The translations under genes and the position numbers were made by a program. The notes beneath the pieces are model-generated. The model was not told the DNA's origin and did no database searches. It saw only the letters and a list, made by a program, of their open reading frames with translations. From assembly GCA_035578905.1 (NCBI GenBank), contig JAQJVL010000005.1:4163449-4227448 (forward strand): a DNA stretch of 64,000 nt. Direction: 5' to 3'. The stretch is from Stictocephala bisonia (taxonomy: Eukaryota > Arthropoda > Insecta > Hemiptera > Membracidae). Positions 1 to 11,229 of this stretch are shown piece by piece. Every line of letters begins with the position of its first letter. The first letter of the stretch is position 1.

Positions 1-2169
1 TCTAGAAGAAATTGATGAAATGATTAACATTTGGATTTCACCTATATTACATAAGAAAAGACATACTCATGAAAAGAAATTAAAAAATTTGATAAAAAGT
101 CAACATTATATCAATTCAGATTATAAAATCAACAGTATAACATTTTTTCCTAAAATTCAAAACTTGACAAATATCCAATTTAATGACGAAGAAAATGATA
201 TGCTTAGTAAATGCATTAAATATAATATTAATTTAGATAGAAAACCACAAAATATTGAAGATGTTTTAATCAATATAGATATCGGAATCAAATATCAATA
301 TATTAATAATCAAGAATCTTTAAGGCATAATTTCATACATGAACTCGAAGAAACAAAACTTAAAACATCTAATCGAATGAGAAATTCAGGCCAAAAAGAC
401 ATGACAATAATAAGTTAAATATCAACGAAACTGATAGAGAACGATGCTATTCTTACTAAAGCAGATAAGGGTAACACAACTGTAATCATAAAACAAGAAG
501 ACTATAAAGAAAAAGTATTTGATTTTATAAACAACAACCCATTTAAAATTTTACACAAAGATCCTACTGCTGATTATCTAAAAACATTGAATTCTACCAT
601 CACAAAAAGTAAAATTCTTTCTACAATAGAAAAGAACAGACTAAAACAAATCAATCCAAAAGCTCCTAAAATGAGCGGCCAACCTAAAACACATAAAAAC
701 GGAATCCCAATCAGACCTGTAGTTAATTACCAAAATGCCCCTTCATACAAATTATGCAAGTTCCTCAATCAATTTATCAAAAACAACATACAATACACAA
801 ATAATTTCAGCATCAAAAACAGACTAGAGTTAATAGAGAATATAAAAAACATCAACATTCTGGAAGATTCTTCATTTATTTCTTTTGATGTACAAAATAT
901 ATACTCAAACATTCCAATTAATGAAACAATAAAAATTCTTCGTGGAAATTTAGAAAAAAGCATGAATAACCTAACTGAATCTAACATCAACGATATAATC
1001 AACCTAACAAAAGTAAGTTTAGATCAGAACTACTTTGAATTTAATGATAAATTTTACAAACAAGAAGAAAGTTTGGCAATGGGATCTCCTCTTTCGGTCT
1101 TCTTGCTGATATTTACATGAATGATTTAGAATCATCAAAAAACATTAATGATGAAAATCCCTTTACAAACAACTTAATTTATTGGTTTCGTTACGTTGAT
1201 GATATTATTTGCTTATTCGAAGGAACAAAAGATCAACAAATTCAACTTTTAAACTATCTGAATTCCATCTCTAAAACAATCAAATTTACAATGGAAAGCC
1301 AAAATAAAGAAATTAACTTTTTAGATTTAACAATTTATCAAAATTCATCAAAACATAAATTTAAAATTTACAGAAAGAACACTCAATCAGATCTTATAAT
1401 CCCAATAAATTCCAATCATCCATGGTGTCATAAAATGGCTTCATTTCGATCTCTTATTAAAAGACTAGTAGAAGTATCAATGGACAAACATGATTTCAAT
1501 GAAGAATTCAAAATAATCAAACAAATAGCAATGGCTAATGGTTACAAACCTTCCACAATCAACAAAATATTACATAAAATAAAAATAAAAAATAGAAACA
1601 TTTGTGAAGAAGAACCAGAAAATAGAGCATTCATCTGTGTTCCTCACAACACAATACTTAATAAAGCAATTAGAAAAACTTTTAAAAAAGAAAAATTCAA
1701 AATTGGTTTTAAAACAAATAACAACACATTTAACATAATACAAAAGAAATCCACTTCAAAATTACATAAACCCCAAGATATATTTGACAAATCAGGAATT
1801 TACAAAATTGAATGTTCAGACTGCCCAAACTATTATATTGGACGAACAGGACGATCATTTAAACGAAGATTTAATGAACACATACAAGCTCTAAAATCAA
1901 ACAACAGAACTTCAATGAAATCTTCCTTTGCAGAACACTTACTAAACAATAATCACAACTACACAAATATGAAAACCAACATGAAAATTCTAAAATTCGG
2001 TTCAAAAAGCAAAAAAACTAGATTCTCAAGAAGAACTAAAATTTATAAACACAACCAAGAAAATCCCAATAATTTATTCAACACGCATGTTAACACAAAA
2101 AAGAAACCCAATATTCGAAACAACATATTAAAGTCAATTACTGTGCAAAGTTTTCAAGTCTTTATCTAA
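1..2169 (+). mobile_element. Penelope-like retroelement, 5' end outside window, inactivated
   Basis: A reverse transcriptase followed by a GIY-YIG nuclease is the defining layout of Penelope-like elements. Reading starts open at base 2, so the 5' part lies outside the window. The RT shows a KTHKNGIPIRPVVN block (about 680-730) and the catalytic FRYVDDI box (about 1186-1206). The nuclease follows at about 1790-1960 with GIY...YYIG and the CSDC cysteine pair. Two lesions inactivate it: an in-frame TAA at 416-418, after which the same frame resumes as ...ADKGNTTVI..., and a frameshift at about 1099-1106, after which the protein resumes as LADIYMNDLESS. The protein ends at a TAA at 2167-2169. The RT and nuclease assignments are seen in the sequence. 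The clade within Penelope-like elements is not assigned. Confidence 0.9.
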
Positions 2170-2413
2170 CAGGCCATTCAAACCTCAGAAGGTTTTTGGC
2201 CTCACCAACAATTCCCCGCCATCTCTCTCGGTTTTGCATCAAGCCAGTATCTAACCCCATTCTTCTCATGTCTTTTCAATTTGGTCTTTCCAGCGTAGAC
2301 ATGGCCGTCCCAATGGTCTCTTTCCTTTTGGTTCGCTATGCTTCTAGATTCTTCAGTGCATGCTTTTGTCAAGTTAATCAATTTCTTGGAGATTCCGGAC
2401 TGTTGTAAACATT
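2170..2413 (-). pseudogene. LINE A C-terminal tail joined to an RT fragment
   Basis: The first residues (ESGISKKLINLTKAC-type, about 2405-2365) are an RT block. They jump directly to the extreme C terminus (RDHWDGHVYAGKTK..., WLDAKPREMAGNCW). The intact tail is seen in the related copy at 49438-49938, where [19 protein letters not shown] and [12 protein letters not shown] occur in order. The jump marks an internal deletion of several hundred bases. Confidence 0.75.
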
Positions 2414-3450
2414 TCACAATTGAATTCTATGTATACTGTCATAGGCTTTTCTAAAGTCGACAAATCGGAGATGAACACATTTTTCAAACTCCCAATACTT
2501 TGAAAGGGTTTGTCTGATAATGAAAGGTTGATCAGTGGTCGACCTTTGTCTTCTAAAACCAGCTTGATGTTCACCAAGAATTTCCTCTGAAAATTCTTGA
2601 AGCCTCTTTTCCAGAATTTTGGATAATACTTTGTATGTGGTGTTTAACAAAGATATTACTCTGTAATTGTTACAGTCTAGTTTGTCTCCTTTTTTGTGTA
2701 TGGGAACTGTAATGGCTGTCTTCCAGTCATTTGGTATTTTCTCTTGTCTCCAAATGTCAATAATTAATTCGTGTATTTTCCTTAATATTGGGTTTCCTCC
2801 TGATTTTATCAGTTCTGAAGCTATACCGTCCTCTCCTGGGGCCTTATTATTTTTCAGTTGTTTGATAGCTGTCTCTACTTCCAATGTTGGGTTTTGGATT
2901 TGTGGTTGTACATTTTGGGGTATTTCTAAATCATCGTTTATTGTAGTTTCATCTATATTTAGAAGATCTTCAAAATAATCTCTCTATAAATTCATAACAA
3001 TTCCTTGGTTGCAGGTAATATTTCCTTATTTATCTCTTATACCATATGACTTAGCTTTGTATCCTGGTTAAAGTATCTAATCATTCTGAAGAAGCCTCTT
3101 GAGTTGTTTCTATTGCTATCTTCCTCAGCCTTTTTAAGTTGGTTCATGATGTAGTTCCTTTTAGCTGCCCCCAACTTCTTGTTAACTTTTCTATTTACCT
3201 TATGGTATTTTGCTTGGCTTTCTTGATTATCATTTGTAATTAGAATTGTCTTTCTTTGTTTCCTTTCCTCGATCAATAATTGGCATTTTGCATTGAACCA
3301 AGGCTTCTTGGTTTTAGTTCTTTTGCAATATCCCACTGTTGTTTCATGTATTAATTCCTTAATTTCTTTCCATTTTACTTCAATAGAGTTTTCTGTTTCT
3401 TCCTGTATTTCTAAGGCTTGAAATCTGTTAGACAGTTTCAGCACAAACTC
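2414..3450 (-). pseudogene. LINE A linker and reverse transcriptase fingers
   Basis: The linker (3450-3037) contains TKTKKPWFNAKC and a basic helix. It continues with a frameshift into the RT: NNKAPGEDGI, IPNDWKTAITVPIHKKGD, NNYRVISLL, and HQAGFRRQRSTTDQ. The last block, FVDFRKAYDSI, carries the first catalytic Asp of RT. These are the standard N-terminal blocks of a non-LTR RT. The YxDD block is absent because of the deletion near 2365, so this copy cannot encode active RT. Confidence 0.85.
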
Positions 3451-4065
3451 AATCAATCAATCAAAATATCTTTATTTCATATTAGTACATAGTATACAGA
3501 AATAGTGTCAACCTTAATTATAATTTAAAGACAACTTAAAAATTTTGTAACCTTAAACAATAAACATAGCAAACAATTCAACAAAAACAGTAGCAATAAA
3601 ATCCCATTTTAATGGTTCAAAAGTATAAATTCATTAATGGAGTAAAATGATGAGTCTATCAAAAACTCCTTTAATAATTTAAGAAATTTATTTTGATTTT
3701 TCTACTGTTTAATAATTTGTGGTAAACTGTCAAAAAACTTGTTTCCTTTAAAAGTAATTTTCTTTAAAAAAAAAAAAAACACAGTCTATGTTGTTCAATC
3801 AGTCTATGTGGTCTAGTATTATATTGAAGTACGGTGTTACCTATTGCAATTTTACTGTTCAAAAAAATGAATTTTACTGTCTCATAAACAGACTGTAGAC
3901 TGTAAAAATTTTAAGTTTTGAAAATATATGTTTAATAGAGTCTGATTGTTTGAAATTAAACATTATTCTTAGCGCTCTTTTTTGCAGAATTAAACTTCTT
4001 TCTAAATTTTTTATAGTTGTGGTGCCATATATACAAATTCCATAGGAAATATGTGAATGGATTAA

Positions 4066-5085
4066 TTAATAATAAATGGATTTTAATGTTTCAATATTAC
4101 ATGAATGTGCCATTCTCCTTAGAGCGTAAAGACCACTTGAAGTTTTTCTCACAACAAGATTTACATGCCCATTCCAAGTTAAATTTTTGTCTATAACAAT
4201 GCCTAAAAATTTGGTTTCTTCTACTTGGTCTAAAATCTCATTTTCTACAAATATTGTGGGGCTTAATTTTGTTTTGTCTTGTTTTGTGGAAAAGGAAATA
4301 AAATTAGATTTACTTGAATTCAAAAGGAGATTTTTACTTTTAAGAAAATATTTTACCAATGATAAGCCAACGTGAGAGGTAATTTCAATTTGTTCTTCAC
4401 TTTCCGCAGTTACAGTTATATTTGTATCATCTGCATAAAGGCACACTTTATTATCATTGCCCCATACTATTCCTGGTAGACCTCTCAAGTAGCATAGATA
4501 TCTTTCTGAAAGATATGATCTAAACCATGTCAATTCTGTACTCTCCACCCCAAGAGTACAAAGAACATTCAACAGCTTGCTATGATCAACACTATCGAAT
4601 GCTATAGATAAATCTAAGAAAATTCTGATTTTTTTTGCCGATTCAATTATAGATTCGATGAACTCTATTCCTGCTGTTTTAGTAGACTTATTAGATCTAA
4701 AATCGTGTTGTTGTATGTCTTATTACTTATTTGTTTCAAGATATTTCGAAAATTGGTTAAACACTGCCTTCTCTAAAAATTTTGAAAAACTGGAAGTAGT
4801 GATACCGGTCTATAGCACTTAACATCCTCCAAATCCCCCTTTTTAAAAAACAGGAATAACTCTGGCTATTTTAAAATGTTCAGGAAATAATCCAGAGATT
4901 AGGGAATGGTTGATTACATGTGTTAATGGAACACAGATAAAAGGCAAAACTGCCTTTATAACTGTTATAGGGATATCATCATATCCTGCAGAGTTCTTAT
5001 TATCAAAAGATGTTATTATTTTTGTAACTTCATCTTCTGTTACCACGTCAAATTTAAATTTCGTATTAGCATGATTGCTACTCAC
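4066..5085 (-). pseudogene. LINE B reverse transcriptase remnant
   Basis: The N-terminal part (5085-4843) has NSAGYDDIPITVIKAVLP and FPEHFKIARVIPVF, the finger blocks of jockey-type RT. The C-terminal part (4572-4066) has TWFRSYLSERYL, the catalytic LYADDT box and ETKFLGIVIDKNLTW. The usual GVPQGS block between the last two is missing, so a segment of roughly 40 codons is deleted. Frameshifts lie between 4843 and 4573. The product is inactive. Confidence 0.8.
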
Positions 5086-5228
5086 CTAAGTATTGTTTAC
5101 TCAGTGCTCCATAATGTTTGGCATGACTACATTTTTGACTGCATTCACAAAAAAATCATTAAATATTTCACATATTTCAATCGGATCTGTTATAAACCGA
5201 CCTTCATGAGATAATATAATATTTTTGT

Positions 5229-5336
5229 AAGATTTTGACAGTTTAATTAATTCAGAAACAGGTAAACTGTCAAAATCTTAATGGAAACCACATGGAAACT
5301 AATTAATTCAGAAACAGGTAGTTTCCATGTGGTTTT
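5229..5336. repeat. Double hairpin with identical 20-base loops
   Basis: Two adjacent perfect or near-perfect hairpins occur. Stem 1 is 5229-5244 with 5265-5279; stem 2 is 5285-5300 with 5321-5336. Both enclose the same 20 bases, AATTAATTCAGAAACAGGTA (5245-5264 and 5301-5320). The surrounding LINE B coding sequence reads through if 5265-5320 is removed, so about 56 bases look like a local rearrangement inside the LINE. Confidence 0.85.
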
Positions 5337-5375
5337 AATTTAATTTTTAGAATTCATAATCGTTTCTTCAAACTT

Positions 5376-6215
5376 GCAACCAAATCTCTCTTTTTGTAAC
5401 TTTATTTGCAAGTTTGGTTAGGTCTGCTTTCGGTTTTACTTTTTGTTTCTCTCTTTTCTCCTTGCAAAGTTTTTGTCCAACTTTTATTATTATTATTAGA
5501 TTATGGTCAGTCCCACACTCAGCACCCCTTCTGCTTTTTATATCTATAATGCAGCTCTTGTGTCTTTCTTCGATTAAGAAATGTTCTATTTGGTTTTGAA
5601 CCTGACCGTTTGGAGAGACTCACGTGACTTTTTATCTTTACGTGGGAAGCTAGTAGACATTATTTTCAAATTTCTTGAGCTTGCTAGGCTGATCAACCTT
5701 ATACCATTATCATTAGTAGTTTGGTGTAGGCTGTTACATCCTATATATTGTTGCCATCCCAGTTTATTTCCCACCTTTGCATTAGCATCTCCTAGAAGTA
5801 TTTTTATGTCATAGTATGGTATTTTTAACATAAGGTGTTCTAAATTGTCATAGACAGTGTCTTTAACTTCATCATCAGCTTCTTCTGTTGGTCTATACGT
5901 ACAGATCACTGAAATATTCTGAAATTTTCCTTTTAATCTTATGTAGCACACTCTTTCATTTACTGGGTCAAAGGATATCACACATTCTATTGGGGAATTT
6001 TTTAAGGCGAACCCTACGCTTGCATAGTGGTTGCCATTATCACAGCCGCTGTAATATAATGTATGACTCTTTGAGTTGAGTTTGCCATTAATGACCATCG
6101 TGTCTCTTGGAGACTGGCTAAATCTAAATGGTAACTATCTAATTCTTCCACAACTAGATCAAATTTTCCAGTTTTTGCTTAAGTCCTAACGTTTCATGAA
6201 CCAAATATCAAATCC
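5376..6215 (-). pseudogene. LINE A apurinic-type endonuclease domain
   Basis: The domain starts with GS-NVRT (6215 downward), then LQETRW with the metal-binding Glu, HYASVGFAL, a GDANAKVG block, and finally AECGTDHNLI at about 5500-5480, the Asp-His pair expected at the end of this fold. This nuclease nicks the target for target-primed reverse transcription. Stops and frameshifts near 6100 and near 5590 interrupt it. The coding sequence then runs on (KVGQKLCKEKREKQ, KLANKVTKREIWLQ) to the junction with the nested LINE at about 5376. Confidence 0.8.
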
Positions 6216-6405
6216 TTAAAACGTAGCTTGGGTCTAAATCCGTAATGTCTGTCCTTGTCGTTGGTGTTTCTGAACAGGGAATTTTCTCTAGGGTAAGGTT
6301 GTCAGCCTTACACCAAACCCCCAACTTGGAGGACCAGGATATCCCTTTTTGTCTGGCTCCTACCTCACGAAGACCTGTCCGACTCGGCCACCGGCTCGCC
6401 TAAAA

Positions 6406-7369
6406 CATTATTAAAATATATAACAAAAAATAAATGAAATATACAACTACAGTATGGTCGTGGTAATCCAAATATTTGTTTGTGATGACCTGTTCGGACT
6501 ATCAAAGTTTGAGAAAACAATACTAATTATTCCATAAAATCACCATTTAATGAAATAATAAACAAAACTACAACATTTTATAAACATAATAATAAGCTAG
6601 ACAAGTACAATAATGAAAAAATCCAAATATTTACATATGTACAGACTATATAAGAGTCAGAGCGGCTCCTAATGGGATGTAAAAAAATCAAGCCTCCGTT
6701 ACATAAAAACCCTCAAGATACAAGAAAATACAGGAAAAATAGCAATAATAAATAAATTAAATTGAATATTATTCTCCATGGCACCCCTCCGTTCCATTCC
6801 AGAATTTAAGTCCCAAACTTCAACTTCAGAGGGAGAGGGGAAGAAAGGGAGAGAGGGGGAGGGGAATACAAATTGTTATGAGAATGAGAGAGAAAGAAAA
6901 GGGGGTGTTGGGTTGGAAGAGGGGTAAATGGCAGAAAATCTCATCCAGCACTGATTTTCCCTATCTCTTTTCACTTCTTATAAATGTATATTCATTGGTA
7001 AAAGACTCAGGTGTGTCAAATTTTAAATTTGTAACTCATCTGGAGGTATGTTGGAATTTGTAATTGTGAGTGAGTGGTTATATATGTGGCATAATAGATA
7101 TTAAATTCCTTGCTATAAGACAGTAAAAAATAATCATGTTTAGTAATAAATTCATACGGAAAACAAGTTAAAAGTTGCAAATAAAAAAAGTGAAACTTCT
7201 TAATTCTGTTGCATAAATGCTTCTGAAAACATGCAATGTAGGTAAATCATGTTGCGTTTTATTTAACTTAGGCATACACTTATTCAGATGTATTAAAAGT
7301 TAGTTAAAGGGCATTTAATACTTTTTAATTTTATCATTTACTTAATTCTGACAGTCCCTCTACTATATA
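6406..7369. other. Unassigned AT-rich spacer
   Basis: No coding region is supported. 6830-6915 is purine-rich (GGGAGAGGGG-type runs). The rest is AT-rich, possibly old repeat debris, and nothing specific is recognised. Confidence 0.4.
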
Positions 7370-9089
7370 CAGGGTGTTTTGCGAGAGGTTGGCAAAAATT
7401 CAGGATATGATAGTAGAAATAAAAATAAGCAAAAAAGTTCCTGTAACGTTCATACTCCCATAATATACAATTTATCTATTATATTTTATAGTTTATATTA
7501 ATATTTTAGTTTTTATAATTGAATATTTTTTATATAACTCAGTTATAAAGTTAGAGCTGTAGTGGTCATGAAGTAGGTCAGAGAATGCTGAGGCAGCAGC
7601 GTCAGCATTCCTGGATTGATGGTCAAGGAAGGTGGGCAGTTGAGAGTAGGCTGAGGTATTTGTTGGGAGAATAGAGAAGTGTTCTAACAGTGCGGGAGTA
7701 CTTGCTATGTAATATGTTTTGTTGTATTTGGTTTTTAAGTTGTTTGAGTTAAATGGATCATGATGAGTGTTGTTGTTTAGTAATATTTAATTATTTGGAT
7801 TCATGAATAAAACAGTGAGTTAGTAATGAAGAGTTACGTTTTTATTCACTCCAAGGTCTCGGTGCCTTAATCACCGTGGTGGTGGCAGCGGACTATCGTA
7901 AGTAATATATATAATTTAATAATGAAAAGATCGGCCACTTTATATTCCTGTAAACATGTGGCCTATCTCACCTTGTTAAGTGTCTATTTGTATGTGTTTT
8001 TTATTAAAAAAATTATATCTCAAACATGGTTTGAGCTAATAATTTGAAACTTAGTATATTTGATAACCTAGTTAGGGGTAGTTTAAAATAAAAAGGAACA
8101 AAATTATCTTTATCAGTTTCAAAATGGCAACCATAAGAAATATTAAAAGTTAGATAACTTTAAAACCACTATTTGTATTGAAAATGTATTAGAATACTTT
8201 AATTTTACAAATTTAATAACAAATTCAAAGATACCTCAATTTCAAAAATCGGTTTGAAAATAAAAGAGTAAAGCACTTTTTCATGGATGCTTGTTTAGGG
8301 TTTTTCACTTTTATGAAGTTTACTAACCAAATATATAACTTCATAGTCATTATAAACAGCTTTTTTAAAAATTATTTTAAATATCAGCTGTTTTTATGTG
8401 AAGCCCCTTTTCATGTATGCTTGTTTAGGGTTTCAAAAAAAATAGCCTTTTGTCAATAACAATACTTATTTTACATAAAACAAAAACACAAATTGTACAA
8501 TTGTATTATAAATGCTGTTCAATGTGACGCCCTCCTTCATCAATGTCTACTTCAGCCTAAAATAATTAATTAAGCAATGTATACTTTAAAATAATTAAAA
8601 ACAGCTGTTTATAATGACTTTGAAGTTATACATTTGCTTAGTAAACTTCATACAAATGAAAAACCCTAAACAAGCATACATGAAAAAGCGCTCTACTCTT
8701 TTATTTTCAAACCAATTTTTAAAATTGAGATATCTTTGAATTTGTTATTAAATTTACAAAATTAAAGTATTCTAATACATTTTCAATACAAATAGTGGTT
8801 TTAAAGTTATTTAACTTTTAATATTTCCTATGGTTGCCATTTTGAAATTGATAAAGATAATTCTGTTCCTTTTTTTATTTTAAACTACCCCTAACTAGGT
8901 TAACAAATATACCAAGTTTCAAATTATTAACTCAAACCACGTTTGAGATATAATTTTTTTAATAAAAAACGCATACAGACAGACACTTAACAAGGTGAGA
9001 TAGGCCACATGTTTACAGGATCTTTTTTGCTTATTTTTATATCTACTATCATATCCTGAATTTGTGCCAACCTCTCGCAAAACACTCTG
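7370..9089. mobile_element. Long fold-back, Tc1/mariner-type non-autonomous element
   Basis: The left end CAGGGTGTTTTGCGAGAGGT (7370) is mirrored by ACCTCTCGCAAAACACTCTG ending at 9089, with TA on both sides (7368-7369, 9090-9091). The inverted arms run inward to about 8375 and 8585, leaving a spacer of about 200 bases. No transposase is present. The CAGGGTGTT start resembles the rosa-like element at 38571, so mobilisation by a related transposase is a reasonable inference. The left arm is broken by the insertion at 7447-7944; without it the element is about 1.2 kb. Confidence 0.85.
7447..7944 (+). mobile_element. 498-bp insertion with 9-bp target duplication, LTR/leader-like
   Basis: TTCCTGTAA occurs at 7438-7446 and 7945-7953. 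The intact right arm of the host fold-back has only one matching site, so 7447-7944 plus one copy of TTCCTGTAA is an insertion. It has no terminal inverted repeats. It carries an AATAAA (about 7807) and, at 7880-7891, TGGTGGCAGCGG, which looks like a tRNA primer-binding site downstream of an LTR. The class is unresolved: a 9-bp duplication is longer than usual for LTR elements. Confidence 0.6.
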
Positions 9090-9091
9090 TA

Positions 9092-9526
9092 AATTAGAAT
9101 TATTAAAATTTGTGAAAACAATATACTGTTTTCAAAATCTCGACATAATTATAAGTATGTTACGAGAAATAAAAATAAATTTCATTACTCAATTAATTGA
9201 TTGATAAAATTTTATATGGGTCTAAGACTATAACAGAATACCACATAAAACAAAAGAGGAAAAATGTTCAAATTTTACAAGACGTATTAAGGATATTCAG
9301 GTAGCAACTTGCATTTATGAAGTAAGGGAAATTGATCAGTATTCTGTTATATCAGCTTTATCATGTTATATTTGATCCCCTTCTTAACTATAACATAATG
9401 CAGTGTATTAATACATTTTCATTTTATCTTTTATTGTATGACGTGATACTGGAGCTGAGCTCCAATTTGACATAATTTTTGTGTGTCAAATAAATAATTT
9501 GATTTTAAAATTTGTAAACTTTTCAG
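9092..9526. other. Probable intron or spacer upstream of the kinesin exon
   Basis: AT-rich sequence without coding signal. It ends in a pyrimidine-rich tract and CAG acceptor (9521-9526) for the following exon. Confidence 0.4.
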
Positions 9527-9673
9527 GTTGTTCTATACTCTACCATAATACAGCCGATGATCCGTGAAGTAATTCAAGGTTATAATTGCACAGTATTTGC
9601 CTATGGACAGACAGGGACAGGCAAAACTTACACAATGTCTGGCCCTCCAGATGACTCCTTGTCTTGGAAAGAA
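9527..9673 (+). CDS. Isolated exon of a kinesin-5-like motor domain
   Basis: The 147-bp exon encodes 49 residues in phase 0, bounded by a TTTTCAG acceptor and a GTAAGT donor. It contains the nucleotide-binding P-loop GQTGTGKT within [20 protein letters not shown], followed by [12 protein letters not shown]. In kinesins this loop binds ATP. The GYNCT start and the SW-E end suit the kinesin-5 (KIF11/Eg5/Klp61F) family, which slides antiparallel spindle microtubules. No other kinesin exon was recognised on either side: upstream is a fold-back element, downstream are LINE fragments. It may be one exon of a gene with very long introns, a duplicated exon, or a sign of an assembly join at the gap near 19 kb. 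The kinesin call is secure; the subfamily is inferred. Confidence 0.85.
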
Positions 9674-9867
9674 GTAAGTAAATATTGTAAATGTGAAATA
9701 CATTTTTCTAGTTCTATTTTAACAAGTGGTAATAACCAGAGATAATATCCTAAATACTGTAAGTTTGTACTGTAAATCCTGATAGTTAAAAAGCTTTGAC
9801 TGGCTGGTATTTTTCAAATGATTAAAAAATATAGAGTAATTAATTTATAATAAATATAAATGTGCCT

Positions 9868-10370
9868 TCATATATCATTTTGATTGCAAATAATAGCCAT
9901 AGCATTTTTTGAAACATTAAAATGGCTGGTAATCACTCGCTGTATGTCGGAAAGGGGAAGGAAGCCGACCAGCCCATCATTTGTAAATTGACCATTATTA
10001 AAAACCTCCATCCAAGATATGTTTAGTAAGTCATTTTGGAACATTAGAATTGCTTCCTCAGAAAATAACATTTTATAATATGTCATAGACTTTCCAAAAG
10101 TGCAACAGTTCATTTTAGTAAACTTTATAACTTGAGCCAGATGATCAGAAAGCCCTGTTTCAAGCACATTTACATAATCTGGACAAAAATTAGTAAATAT
10201 ATTATCAATACAGGATTGACAACTATTTGTAATACGAGTGGCTTCATTTATATTTGGCATTAAGCCATAAGATTTGATTATTGTATACAATTCTAGCTTA
10301 ATATTATTATCTTTAAGCATGTCAATATTAAAATCACCAGTTAAAATGAGAACAGGATTTTTAAACTTTA
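9868..10370 (-). pseudogene. LINE C endonuclease C-terminal half
   Basis: Read downward from 10370: FKNPVLILTGDFNIDM, then SCIDNIFTN and ETGLSDHLAQVIKF. GDFN and SDH are the late catalytic motifs of APE-type endonucleases of jockey/CR1-like LINEs. It is separated from the N-terminal half (11580-12050) and lies beyond an inverted segment, so the element is rearranged. Confidence 0.75.
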
Positions 10371-10379
10371 AGAAAGTGT

Positions 10380-10665
10380 TTTCATTGTTAAAGTCATATT
10401 TATTGAACAGACATCAAAGAACGGTTGTAAATAGATATTCACATACATACAAATCTAAATGGAGAAAAATAATCTGTGGAGTTCCTCAAGGTTCAATTTT
10501 AGGGCCTATTTTCCTTTTAACGTACCAATTGACATTCCAAGACAATTTTTACTTTTTGTTGACGACACAACTGTTTTATTAATTGATACATTTGCTCCTG
10601 CCAGACACCTGTCTGTTTTTAACATAACTGTTTTCACAAATTTAAAAAAATGTCTTTTATTATAA
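10380..10665 (+). pseudogene. LINE reverse transcriptase palm fragment, opposite strand
   Basis: The plus-strand reading gives SYLLNRHQRTVVNRYS, then GVPQGSILGPI, then after a frameshift PRQFLLFVDDTTVLL. GVPQGS and the F-VDD box (normally YADD) are RT palm motifs. The orientation is opposite to its neighbours, so it is either an inverted piece of LINE C or a second fragment. It is not functional. Confidence 0.8.
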
Positions 10666-10989
10666 AAGAACATGTGCAAGAAACAGAATATTTCAAAAAC
10701 ATTTATGATAACAGTTTATTATGTCTTTCATTTATCAATTGAAACCTTGTGCGTTTGTTTATTTGAATATCAGCAGTATTTTTTATCTGTGGATAATCAG
10801 GAGTTGACTGTACACATCCAGTACTCTTATGGTTCAACTGGGCCCATTCGCCAATTATTATTATTATTAAATATTTTTTACAAAGTACCTGTAACTTTCT
10901 ACTACGTCTAATCGCTGTACATGGTAACCTCAATAGAAGTAATAATAATAACAATAACATTAGTCTAGAAATAAGAAATTAGGAAGTTC
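10666..10989. other. Spacer between LINE fragments
   Basis: No supported gene. It holds short ATT/TTA trinucleotide runs near 10855-10870 and 10935-10960. Confidence 0.35.
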
Positions 10990-11229
10990 ATAATCCAAGA
11001 ATTATGGGTGAGTTATTCAATTCACATTATGTAAATATTAATAGTAAAATTGATGTTCCTAAAGTTAAGTTACATTCATATGATTTAAAAAGGCCTAATA
11101 TGGGTTTTAATTTATATTCATTTGATCATGCTAAAGTGGAAGAAGTCGAAACAATTATACTTCCCTCATTTTGTTTAAAAGTATTTGGTGATCAACAGAG
11201 TCAAAAGACCTTGATAATAACAAAAAACA
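10990..11229 (+). pseudogene. LINE pre-RT fragment, opposite strand
   Basis: The plus-strand reading IMGELFNSHYVNINSK, then MGFNLYSFDHAKVEEVE resembles the stretch between endonuclease and RT in jockey-like LINEs (FNxYF...I...V). It faces the opposite way to the RT fragment just downstream. Confidence 0.55.

Larger units (their letters stand above)
3451..5361 (-). mobile_element. Jockey-like LINE (LINE B) nested in LINE A
   Basis: On the - strand the element ends at its 3' side with AATAAA-type sequence followed by a short GATT/ATTG repeat (3451-3475). The flanks carry similar 14-16 base segments (3435-3450 and 5362-5375), which look like an aged target duplication. Outside them, the LINE A reading resumes on both sides. 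The coding part is RT without a recognised RNase H domain. The copy has many stops and is 5' truncated. Its 3' UTR-like tail extends from about 4060 to 3480 with decaying coding similarity (NLYIWHHNYKKF). Confidence 0.75.
2170..6405 (-). mobile_element. RTE-like non-LTR retrotransposon (LINE A), split by a nested LINE
   Basis: Read on the - strand, this gives an APE-type endonuclease (6215-5376), a linker and reverse transcriptase (3450-2414), then the C-terminal tail (2413-2170). A second LINE occupies 3451-5361. A 3' copy of the same family lies at 49221-49947, and its last residues ([10 protein letters not shown]) match the end of this one, so the 3' end here is near 2170, directly against the Penelope stop codon. 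The conserved 5' leader probably reaches about 6400. An internal deletion near 2365 removes the RT palm, including the YxDD box. RTE-like assignment rests on the style of the RT and endonuclease and is tentative. Confidence 0.8.
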
